Made by a program: the position numbers and the translations under genes. This document shows, piece after piece, positions 1 through 5,008 of a DNA stretch of 5,008 bases. The stretch's first letter is position 1; the number at the start of each line of letters is the position of its first letter. This DNA is from JAQVSH01 sp964451605. GTDB taxonomy: Bacteria; Bacteroidota; Bacteroidia; Bacteroidales; UBA4181. The stretch is taken from contig CAYVJA010000112.1 in the NCBI GenBank assembly GCA_964451605.1, positions 1 through 5,008 on the forward strand, given 5' to 3'. The notes beneath the pieces were generated by a model. The model did not search any database. It was not told the DNA's origin and was given only the letters and a program-made list of their open reading frames with translations.

Positions 1-637
1 CGCCCGCAGTGTTTTGTTGAATGTTACCTATGGTACCCGGGAGTTGGCGTTGGATGAGCTTTCGGATATCACCGATTATGTCTACAATTCCATTTCGCAA
101 GACGCCCATTTTATTTGGGGAATGGGTGTGGATCCCTCTTTAGGCGACGGGATCAATGTGACCATAATTGCTACCCGTTTCGAGGATAACACCATTCCGG
201 GGCCGATTCATCCTGAACAACATAAGGAGATCCTGGTATTGGATGAGAAGTCGGGAAATGATCTTTCTTCGGTGATACAGAGTCGGGATATGACGGTGCG
301 TAGTATCTCCTCATCGGCCGAAAAACTGGTAAAAGAGGGTCGATTGGAGAAAATGGCTGCTGCAGAGGTGGTTAGTACCCCTGCCGGAGAGCGTCCCACA
401 AGGCAGGAGCCGTGGATTTCGCAACCTGTGCCAGTGAGTCGGCCTGCCTCTATGTTTGACGATCCGTCGGTGGTAGATACGTTGGAGAATCAACCGGCTT
501 TTATGCGAAAGAAGATTGCCATTGATCTGAACAATGCCAAAGAGAATTCGAAGTCGGGCAGTTCCCGGTCCGATTATTCGGTGGGGAAAGACGGCTTGAG
601 TTCCGGAAATCCTTTTCTGAATCCGGGAAAAGATTGA
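1..637 (+). CDS. ftsZ: Cell division protein FtsZ, C-terminal part (5' end outside window)
   Basis: FtsZ is the tubulin-like GTPase that polymerises into the cytoplasmic Z-ring at the division site. The reading frame is open from base 2, so the gene begins outside the window; the TTG at 14 is an internal leucine codon, not a start. About 211 residues are visible. The first 60 or so (NVTYG, ALDELSDITDYV, then IWGMGVDPSLGDGINVTIIATRF) are the end of the FtsZ C-terminal GTPase subdomain. The GTP-binding half is missing from view. A polar linker of roughly 95 residues follows, then NQPAFMRKK (bases 488-514), which matches the conserved C-terminal peptide that binds membrane tethers such as FtsA. 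Unlike E. coli FtsZ, about 40 more residues follow, ending in NPFLNPGKD; an extended tail of this kind is typical of Bacteroidota FtsZ. The stop is TGA at 635-637, followed by a terminator. No gene follows on the same strand. Identity is secure. Confidence 0.95.
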   Translation, partial: ARSVLLNVTYGTRELALDELSDITDYVYNSISQDAHFIWGMGVDPSLGDGINVTIIATRFEDNTIPGPIHPEQHKEILVLDEKSGNDLSSVIQSRDMTVRSISSSAEKLVKEGRLEKMAAAEVVSTPAGERPTRQEPWISQPVPVSRPASMFDDPSVVDTLENQPAFMRKKIAIDLNNAKENSKSGSSRSDYSVGKDGLSSGNPFLNPGKD

Positions 638-653
638 GGCTGTTTACTTTCAT

Positions 654-689
654 AAAAAAACCCTTCTGCTTACGCGGAAGGGTTTTTTT
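654..689. terminator. Bidirectional intrinsic terminator between ftsZ and exbD2
   Basis: A 9-bp stem (661-669 CCCTTCTGC with 674-682 GCGGAAGGG, one G-U pair) closes a four-base loop. It is flanked by seven A on the left (654-660) and seven T on the right (683-689). It therefore gives a hairpin plus U-tract on either strand. It lies 16 nt after the ftsZ stop and about 48 nt after the stop of the last exb gene, so one element can end both converging transcripts. Confidence 0.93.
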
Positions 690-737
690 ATGAAGTCTAC
701 CGATTTCGACATCGGGAGAGGTTACCGGTTGCCCGTA

Positions 738-1217
738 TCAGTTGGCTGATTTGGGCACATCTTTACGTGCAGCATAGCTAATCTTTAGCGCGTTGGCACG
801 TCGCAGAGCTTGCTTAACGTCGGTAACAAATCCCATTTTGGTATTTTCGTCGATTTTGAGGGAGATGGTCATTTTCGATCGGTCGGATTCGCTCATCTTA
901 TCACGCTCTGCTGCCACGAAATCGCGGATTGCATCAACCGATGCAAACTGATCGGAGAGCTGGATACGTGTTGCCGTTCCGAATTTTTCACGATATTGAG
1001 GAAGGGGTACCCCGATATGAATGGTACTTACCAGTGCCTTATTCTCCAGTTTTTTCACCTGCGAGATGTAAGGAACGGTTTCCTGTACCAAAACCATCGA
1101 CTCTTTCATCGTAGAGGTTACCATAAAGAAGAAGAGCAGGATAAATACGATATCCGATGTTGACGTAGTACTCAGCGAGGGGGTTTCCCTTGAGCCGCTT
1201 TCTCTGAATTTTCCCAT
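738..1217 (-). CDS. exbD: ExbD/TolR family biopolymer transport protein, second copy
   Basis: This is a 159-residue inner-membrane protein of the ExbD/TolR family, the plug subunit of a proton-driven ExbB-ExbD type stator. It has a short cytoplasmic N-terminus and one TM helix at about residues 22-37 (SDIVFILLFFFMVTSTM). Asp22 at the start of the helix matches the proton-carrying Asp of the family (D25 in E. coli ExbD). The rest is a periplasmic domain ending in the usual beta-helix-beta unit (about 118-148, ISLKIDENTKMGF... then ALRRANALKISY). The ATG at 1217 begins 2 nt after the TAA of the upstream exbD. An AGAAGGA Shine-Dalgarno sequence (minus strand, 1232-1226) sits inside the last codons of that gene, which fixes the start and implies translational coupling. 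It is the last gene of the operon, ending with TGA before the shared terminator. Its periplasmic part differs clearly from that of the first copy, so the two are not a recent duplication. Whether it serves TonB or another partner cannot be told from sequence. Confidence 0.93.
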   Translation of the reverse strand: MGKFRESGSRETPSLSTTSTSDIVFILLFFFMVTSTMKESMVLVQETVPYISQVKKLENKALVSTIHIGVPLPQYREKFGTATRIQLSDQFASVDAIRDFVAAERDKMSESDRSKMTISLKIDENTKMGFVTDVKQALRRANALKISYAARKDVPKSAN

Positions 1218-1219
1218 AA

Positions 1220-1789
1220 TTATTTTCCTTCTGCGTTGAAAGGTTCTGCCTCTGAGATAGCCATCGGGTGCAACCTCGATACGGCATCTTTCTCCTCCTC
1301 GGCGAGGTCGTCGAAAGCTTTTCCGAAACGTTCTTTTGCACTTGCATCTCGCATCTCATTAATCGCTGCCGTTAACTCATTCTGCACTTTCAAGTACATA
1401 CTGTACGAAGTGCTTCTATCGTTCTGCAGCGACACTACCCCTTTGGTAACCATAACGGTACCGAAGAAGGGCAGTTGTGTCTCTTTCTTTTCCGACAAAT
1501 TGGGGTTGTTGTTCGGATTCGCGAAAAACTCTTTGGTTTTTGCCTTGAGCTGCGAGAGATCCGAATATTCTCCCTCTACCGACAATTCGTTCTTTGCGCT
1601 AATCAAGACTACGAACGCGTTCCGCTCGTTGATCTTGTTTTCCCCGGTCTGCTCCTCTTCGAGGGGGGGCAATTGCCGAAGTAGCCCGAAGTCTGAGTCC
1701 ATCGAAGAGACCATCAGAAAGAAGAATAGCAGAATGAACGAGACATCGGCCATTGAACTGGTGGTGATGCTCGGTGTTGTCTTTGCCAT
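1220..1789 (-). CDS. exbD: ExbD/TolR family biopolymer transport protein, first copy (longer periplasmic domain)
   Basis: This is a 189-residue ExbD/TolR homologue, longer than E. coli ExbD (141 residues). The N-terminus is short and cytoplasmic. The TM helix covers about residues 14-30 (ADVSFILLFFFLMVSSM), with Asp15 at the position of the family's proton-carrying Asp. The SSMADVSFILLFFF pattern is typical of Bacteroidota ExbD proteins. The periplasmic region has a linker with PPLEEEQ, an ExbD core (about 58-118, including AFVVLISAKNELSVEGE), an insert rich in Asn (NPNNNPN, 91-97), and a C-terminal extension (about 118-182: VVSLQNDRSTSYSMYLKVQ, then a helical stretch with FGKAFDDLAEEEKDAV). 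This extension is, as I recall, characteristic of one Bacteroidota ExbD subfamily. The ATG at 1789 is 3 nt after the stop of the upstream gene, with only a weak purine-rich AAAGAGAT ahead of it. The downstream exbD starts 2 nt after this stop, consistent with assembly into one complex with the ExbB encoded upstream. Confidence 0.94.
   Translation of the reverse strand: MAKTTPSITTSSMADVSFILLFFFLMVSSMDSDFGLLRQLPPLEEEQTGENKINERNAFVVLISAKNELSVEGEYSDLSQLKAKTKEFFANPNNNPNLSEKKETQLPFFGTVMVTKGVVSLQNDRSTSYSMYLKVQNELTAAINEMRDASAKERFGKAFDDLAEEEKDAVSRLHPMAISEAEPFNAEGK
1226..1232 (-). promoter_or_regulatory. Shine-Dalgarno for second exbD, inside first exbD
   Basis: The minus strand reads AGAAGGA, 8 nt before the ATG at 1217. 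It overlaps the final Ala-Glu-Gly codons of the upstream exbD. It is the only good Shine-Dalgarno match among the four operon genes, and it supports the chosen start and coupled translation. Confidence 0.7.
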
Positions 1790-1792
1790 AAC

Positions 1793-2122
1793 TTATCTCT
1801 TTTTTAATGCTCCCGTGACTGCTGCGTACAATGCGGTGACGATGGCTGCTAATTGCACAATGTAGTAGCAATATAATCCACTTTCAACTAAGCGTGACTG
1901 ATTAGCGGTGGCCAAAACTTCTCCGCTGGTTGTTCCCAAAACATCTGCCCCTTGCGACACGGAGTAGGTGATGACAAAGAGCACAATGAGCGCGCCCGTT
2001 GCCGCCAGGGTAGAGAGCGCTTTTTTGCCTGCGGCAAGCAACCCCTTCACCGTAAACAACAGGGCAAGTCCGAGTGCTATGGCCAAGGTTATGTAACCGA
2101 TATATAAATATATGTCTAGCAT
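1793..2122 (-). CDS. Small three-TM membrane protein between exbB and exbD (function unknown)
   Basis: This is a 109-residue hydrophobic protein of unknown function. Three likely TM helices are visible, at about residues 4-24 (IYLYIGYITLAIALGLALLF), 36-55 (LSTLAATGALIVLFVITYSV) and 82-103 (GLYCYYIVQLAAIVTALYAA). A polar loop of about 25 residues between TM2 and TM3 contains SQGADVLGTTSG, and the C-terminus is basic (LKKR). I chose the ATG at 2122 because it places the start directly before the first helix (MLDIYLYIGY), the form I recall for small proteins at this position in Bacteroidota exb operons. A GTG at 2152 would add ten residues and lies only 6 nt after the exbB stop, so it is a real alternative. 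The following exbD starts 3 nt after this stop. Its fixed place between exbB and exbD suggests an accessory or assembly subunit of the stator complex; that is inference from position. Confidence 0.85.
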   Translation of the reverse strand: MLDIYLYIGYITLAIALGLALLFTVKGLLAAGKKALSTLAATGALIVLFVITYSVSQGADVLGTTSGEVLATANQSRLVESGLYCYYIVQLAAIVTALYAAVTGALKKR

Positions 2123-2158
2123 ATGATTCGCTTTTACGATGCCTGAGGGCACCTGTTG

Positions 2159-2908
2159 TTATTTCTTGGAATATCTGTAGAGAATGTCAACCATCGAGAT
2201 GGAGGAGTTTTCCATATCGTTAACTACGTCTTCGATACGGCTCAGGATGTAGTTGTAGAATACCTGAAGAATCATAGCCGTGATCAAACCGAAAATGGTG
2301 GTGATAAGGGCCACTTTCATACCGTCTGCAACAATGGTAGGAGAGATGTCACCGGCTTTCGAGATGTCGTCGAAGGCAAGTACGATACCTACTACCGTTC
2401 CCAAGAATCCGAGGTTAGGTGCCAGAGCAATGAAAAGCGACAACCAGTTGAGGTTCTTTTCGAGACGGCCTACCTGAACCTGACCATACGATACAATGGA
2501 TTTCTCAACAATTTCGAGTCCGTCATTATAACGTTCCAATCCCTGGTAGAAAATGCTGGCAACCGGGCCTTTGGTGTCGCGACAAATCTTCTTGGCCGCA
2601 TCTACACCGCCACTGGCCAGAGAATCTTCTACATTTTTGAGGAATTTGCCCGAGTTGATGGCCGAAAGGTTCACGAAAAGGATACGCTCAATTGCCAACG
2701 CCAGGCCAACAATCAAAACTACCAGAATCGGGGTCATCCACTCGACGCCGCCCTCGATGAAGCGTTTTTTCAGTTCCTGGTGCACGGGCGAGCCTCCGGT
2801 GCTTTCTGCGATTTGTTCAGCCTGAGCCGCTACGTCCTGGGCAAAACAAACGGATGCAGATACAAAATACATCCCCGAGAGAACTAATGATGAGAAAAGT
2901 TTTTTCAT
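2159..2908 (-). CDS. exbB: ExbB/TolQ/MotA family proton channel protein
   Basis: This is a 249-residue inner-membrane channel subunit that, with ExbD, converts the proton motive force into mechanical work on TonB or a Tol-like partner. Residues 1-24 look like a signal peptide (MKKLFSSLVLSGMYF... ending FAQ before Asp25). A short periplasmic segment follows, then three TM helices: about 57-77 (WMTPILVVLIVGLALAIERIL), 155-179 (with the family hallmark APNLGFLGTVVGIVLAF at 163-179) and 197-222 (MKVALITTIFGLITAMILQVFYNYIL). The cytoplasmic loop of about 75 residues lies between TM1 and TM2. Thr171 (TM2) and Thr203/Thr204 (TM3) correspond to the polar residues lining the channel. The TM3 glutamate of E. 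coli ExbB (E176 in AEALLATAIGL) aligns with Val199 here. The ATG at 2908 is followed by MKK and the signal peptide, so the start is well supported despite a poor Shine-Dalgarno. It is the first gene of the four-gene operon, with its own promoter upstream. Confidence 0.95.
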   Translation of the reverse strand: MKKLFSSLVLSGMYFVSASVCFAQDVAAQAEQIAESTGGSPVHQELKKRFIEGGVEWMTPILVVLIVGLALAIERILFVNLSAINSGKFLKNVEDSLASGGVDAAKKICRDTKGPVASIFYQGLERYNDGLEIVEKSIVSYGQVQVGRLEKNLNWLSLFIALAPNLGFLGTVVGIVLAFDDISKAGDISPTIVADGMKVALITTIFGLITAMILQVFYNYILSRIEDVVNDMENSSISMVDILYRYSKK

Positions 2909-3052
2909 AGGTGCTTTAGAATTTGGATATACAATTAATTACTATGGTTAGAACTTTGTTAAAGGTTAGGTATTAATTCAGGTTGATTGCGACCGGTGTG
3001 TGCCAACGATTGCTCCGTAATGATTCACCGGGAGGCTGGCGCTCGCCAATTC
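2909..3052 (-). promoter_or_regulatory. Predicted 5' leader of the exb operon
   Basis: From the predicted transcription start (about 3050-3054) to the exbB ATG there are about 145 nt without a convincing gene. Near the predicted 5' end is a small hairpin (3037-3048, TGGC/GCCA arms). A longer-range inverted repeat, CCGGTG (2993-2998) with CACCGG (3026-3031), has a 27-nt loop. The stretch nearest the start codon is AT-rich, as is usual for Bacteroidota translation starts lacking a Shine-Dalgarno. No known riboswitch was recognised. Confidence 0.4.
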
Positions 3053-3057
3053 GTTAC

Positions 3058-3088
3058 CAAAGATAATTCTTATCAATTATTTTCCAAA
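3058..3088 (-). promoter_or_regulatory. Bacteroidota-type promoter for the exbB-exbD operon
   Basis: The minus strand carries TTTG (3088-3085) as the -33 element, a 19-nt spacer (3084-3066), and TATCTTTG (3065-3058) as the -7 element. This is a full match to the TAnnTTTG consensus of the primary sigma factor of Bacteroides and relatives, with spacing in the known 19-21 range. It lies between the terminator of the upstream surface-protein gene and exbB, so it should drive the four-gene operon. Predicted transcription start is about 3050-3054. Confidence 0.75.
3061..3075. promoter_or_regulatory. Fur-box-like inverted repeat overlapping the exb promoter
   Basis: The plus strand reads AGATAAT T CTTATCA. 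This agrees with the 7-1-7 Fur operator TGATAAT-N-ATTATCA at 12 of 14 defined positions; the two mismatches per strand are the outermost base of one arm and the innermost base of the other. The site overlaps half of the -7 element and part of the spacer, where a bound repressor would block RNA polymerase. The match to a PerR-type box is poorer (10 of 14). Iron-dependent control of exbB-exbD genes by Fur is well known in other bacteria, but the operator preferred by Fur in this organism is unknown, so this remains a prediction. AT-richness of the promoter raises the chance of coincidence. Confidence 0.5.
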
Positions 3089-3138
3089 GCGCTTTCCGGA
3101 TAATCATCCCCCTCAGACCATTTTGCGCGTTTTTTTTC

Positions 3139-3175
3139 AAAAAAAAGGGGCTGTCCTTTCGGACAGCCCCTTTTT
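3139..3175 (-). terminator. Intrinsic terminator of the large surface-protein gene
   Basis: A perfect 10-bp GC-rich stem (3147-3156 GGGGCTGTCC with 3161-3170 GGACAGCCCC) closes a four-base loop that reads GAAA on the minus strand. It is followed on that strand by eight T (3146-3139). The stem begins 23 nt after the TAA of the large gene. Five T on the plus side (3171-3175) would also allow weaker termination in the other direction. It isolates the exb operon from the upstream transcript. Confidence 0.93.
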
Positions 3176-3193
3176 AACGAACCTTATTGCAGG

Positions 3194-5008
3194 TTACGGG
3201 AGAGCAGTTATGTTGTAGAACTCAAGTCTGATAGAAGCCGTCTTGACAACGCCGAAGATATCGGTAACCGTTACATTAACAAGCTGGTGAACAGGATCAA
3301 GTTCGGACCACGATGCAAAGTTGGTGGTGATAACCGTTACTTCGCTGGTTAAAGGATCGATGCTGGCAATCAATGAAGTGGGTTGACCGGTAAGCATCGG
3401 GTTGGGATCGGGTACATTCTGATTGTAGTCGATATTTACAGGAGTGTAAACAATCGAAGCAATCGGAGCATTCAATCCAGCAATTACGGTTCCTGCAGGG
3501 ATAGCCAGAGTACCGGCCGTCTTAATGACGAGGGCATTTCTGAGTACCAGAGGATCTGCGTTATTGGTCTTGTAAGCTACATTTTGACCCGAAGCAACAA
3601 CAGAACCTACACCAATTTGTTTGAATTGATACTTGAATTCGCCAAGAGCACCAACCTTAGTGTCAACTGTGGTTCCCTTCAGTACCTGAACATCTACCAT
3701 CTGACCCGTCGAAAGCTCAGCTTTTACGTATGAGGTACCGGTGGTATTCCAAGCCAGGTCAAGCGGGCAAGCAACCTGAGTAATCATAGTTGTTGCAGCG
3801 TAGTCGCTGAATACAGCAGCATCGTAGCTGGGGTTAGCGTAGGTGTATACCGGTGAGTGTTCGCCGCCGAATGTTGTGGAGATGTTACGAACATTCGTAA
3901 GTGTCAGAACGTCGCTAAAGAGAAGAACAGGAGCGATGGTGGTAGACTCTTTGATGAAAATATCCAAAGGCATGTTAACAACCTGTGCAGGAACCATCTC
4001 AACATAGAGTTCAGGAGCCTTGATGTTAACCACACCGGCAATTACGGCATCCTTGGTTACAGCACCATTCGTCAATTGCAGCGTACCGCTGAAGTTGTAG
4101 CTCTTTCCGGCAACCGTATTGGGTATGGTGAACCTGATTGCGCTGACATGAGGAGTTCCACCGTGATAGAAGGTGATGTCTGTGGGAAGCAGATCGATAC
4201 CGGTAGAGGTTTGGCTTCCGTTAATTTCAGTCAGAGTCCAGTTTGTATAGGCAACCGAAGCGCCATCGATGAATGCATCGCTGATACCTACGCTCGAGAG
4301 AACAATGGGTTTGTCGATGGTCTTGGTGGCAACAGGAATCCAGGTATCAACATTACCCAAGTAGAAGGCTTTGTAGATGGTAAGGTTGGTGATTCTGGAG
4401 GCGCGGTTTCCTATTTCGTCGGTGGCAGTAACCTTAACCTGTACTACTACACTTGCAGGAGCTTCGGGAGCAGACCAGAGGGCTGCATCGGGAGTTACCG
4501 TATAGGTACCGGCAGCAGCGCTTCCGGCTATAGCTGCATAAGCTTTATCGTTACCCTCAATAGCGTAAGTGTAGGTAAGGGTTCCGCTGCATGCACCGGC
4601 AATCGGAGTTGCATTGGCAGGGGGTGTGGTGGGATAGGTCTGGGTTGAGAAGATCGAAGCGGCATCAGCCATCTGGAGATCTGAAGTTTGTACGGGATCC
4701 CAGAAGTCGAGGTCAACAAATACTGGAGCAGAGGAACATACGTTAACCACATTGTCATTGTCGTCAGCACCTTGTACTACGAAGAAAATAGGAAGTTCTT
4801 CAGCAGCAGCAGGGCGAACCAAACCGCGGATTTTTGCATAGTATACACCTACCAGGGTGGGATCGGCAGTAACCTCAACCAATTGCAGGTAACCGGTGGG
4901 AGGGGTGATGTAGTCAATCGATGCACCAACACGGAAGCCGGATTCATAGTGCAATTTTACATTAGCCAGATCGAATGCGGCATTGGCGGGGTTAACCACA
5001 AATTTCAC
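3194..5008 (-). CDS. Large secreted/surface protein with Ig- or cadherin-like beta domains, C-terminal part (5' end outside window)
   Basis: The frame is open to the window edge, so the last 604 residues are visible and the N-terminus, with any signal peptide, is not; the GTG at 5008 is probably an internal Val codon. I do not recognise the family. The protein is rich in Thr, Ala, Val, Ser, Asn and Asp and poor in Lys/Arg, with alternating hydrophobic strands and no TM helix, the make-up of an extracellular beta-sandwich protein. Two stretches look like equivalent domain ends: 191-212 (VKVTATDEIGNRASRITNLTIY) and 577-598 (VNVTVTDIFGVVKTASIRLEFY), both of form VxVTxTDxxG...Y, as in Ig/cadherin-like repeats. 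Another beta-rich unit spans about 280-330. The protein ends at Leu-Pro straight after the last strand; I see no type IX secretion C-terminal sorting domain and no LPXTG-like anchor. Three Cys (91, 140, 414) are visible. The stop is TAA at 3196-3194, followed by a strong terminator. An adhesin, S-layer-like or matrix protein is possible; none is shown. Confidence 0.8.
   Translation of the reverse strand: MKFVVNPANAAFDLANVKLHYESGFRVGASIDYITPPTGYLQLVEVTADPTLVGVYYAKIRGLVRPAAAEELPIFFVVQGADDNDNVVNVCSSAPVFVDLDFWDPVQTSDLQMADAASIFSTQTYPTTPPANATPIAGACSGTLTYTYAIEGNDKAYAAIAGSAAAGTYTVTPDAALWSAPEAPASVVVQVKVTATDEIGNRASRITNLTIYKAFYLGNVDTWIPVATKTIDKPIVLSSVGISDAFIDGASVAYTNWTLTEINGSQTSTGIDLLPTDITFYHGGTPHVSAIRFTIPNTVAGKSYNFSGTLQLTNGAVTKDAVIAGVVNIKAPELYVEMVPAQVVNMPLDIFIKESTTIAPVLLFSDVLTLTNVRNISTTFGGEHSPVYTYANPSYDAAVFSDYAATTMITQVACPLDLAWNTTGTSYVKAELSTGQMVDVQVLKGTTVDTKVGALGEFKYQFKQIGVGSVVASGQNVAYKTNNADPLVLRNALVIKTAGTLAIPAGTVIAGLNAPIASIVYTPVNIDYNQNVPDPNPMLTGQPTSLIASIDPLTSEVTVITTNFASWSELDPVHQLVNVTVTDIFGVVKTASIRLEFYNITALP

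Noticed and set aside
738..1789. Tandem duplication or frameshifted single exbD
   Set aside because: Each gene has its own start, TM helix with Asp and complete periplasmic domain, and the two domains differ clearly. They are two intact paralogues, not a broken gene or a fresh duplication.
1236..1865. 209-codon open frame on the plus strand
   Set aside because: It is antisense to the first exbD and runs into the small membrane protein gene. The translation has no family resemblance, while the minus-strand frames are clear ExbD and TM proteins.
2156..2887. 243-codon open frame on the plus strand
   Set aside because: It mirrors exbB almost exactly. The minus-strand product has all ExbB hallmarks, so this is a shadow frame.
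2978..3028. Possible 16-codon upstream ORF in the exb leader (minus strand, GTG start)
   Set aside because: It has no Shine-Dalgarno, a rare start codon and no recognisable peptide or attenuator structure; it is easily explained by chance.
3857..4648. 263-codon open frame on the plus strand
   Set aside because: It lies wholly inside the large minus-strand gene. Its product is an unstructured Gly/Asn/Arg/Ser mixture typical of an antisense shadow of Thr/Ala/Val-rich coding DNA.
4795..4812. Short GCAGCAGCAG-like repeat, possible slippage tract
   Set aside because: It encodes a run of Ala (RPAAAEE in the large protein), only about three units long and in frame. This is too short to suggest phase variation.

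Overview
The window looks like a chromosomal segment from the phylum Bacteroidota, most likely order Bacteroidales. Four observations support this. The FtsZ C-terminus carries an internal PAFMRKK-type peptide followed by an extra tail. The gene order exbB - small three-TM protein - exbD - exbD is familiar from this group. The best promoter fits the Bacteroidota sigma-ABfr pattern (TTTG, 19 nt, TAnnTTTG), and start codons mostly lack strong Shine-Dalgarno sequences. Genus cannot be decided from the sequence alone.

Layout. Positions 1-637 (+) hold the 3' part of ftsZ, whose 5' part lies outside the window. A strong bidirectional hairpin terminator (654-689) separates it from a converging minus-strand operon. 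Reading right to left, that operon is exbB (2908-2159), a small three-TM membrane protein (2122-1793), a first exbD/tolR paralogue (1789-1220) and a second one (1217-738). Gaps between the genes are 36 nt (or 6 nt with an alternative start), 3 nt and 2 nt, so they are almost certainly co-transcribed. The promoter is predicted at 3088-3058 (-), giving a leader of about 145 nt. A Fur-box-like inverted repeat (3061-3075) lies across the promoter spacer and -7 element. Right of this, a minus-strand terminator (3139-3175) ends a long gene (3194-5008, -) whose start lies beyond the window. It encodes at least 604 residues of a Thr/Ala/Val-rich, beta-strand-rich protein resembling a multi-domain surface or secreted protein with Ig/cadherin-like repeats. 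No function can be assigned.

How the genes work together. ExbB and ExbD paralogues form proton-motive-force-driven stator complexes of the inner membrane, which energise TonB (outer-membrane nutrient import) or Tol-like partners. Here there is one ExbB, two divergent ExbDs and an extra small membrane protein, with no tonB visible. The Fur-like operator suggests iron-dependent expression, as expected for a TonB-energising operon; this is inference from a motif match. The ftsZ and surface-protein genes appear to be independent units fenced off by terminators. I see no mobile elements, CRISPR arrays, tRNA or rRNA genes.
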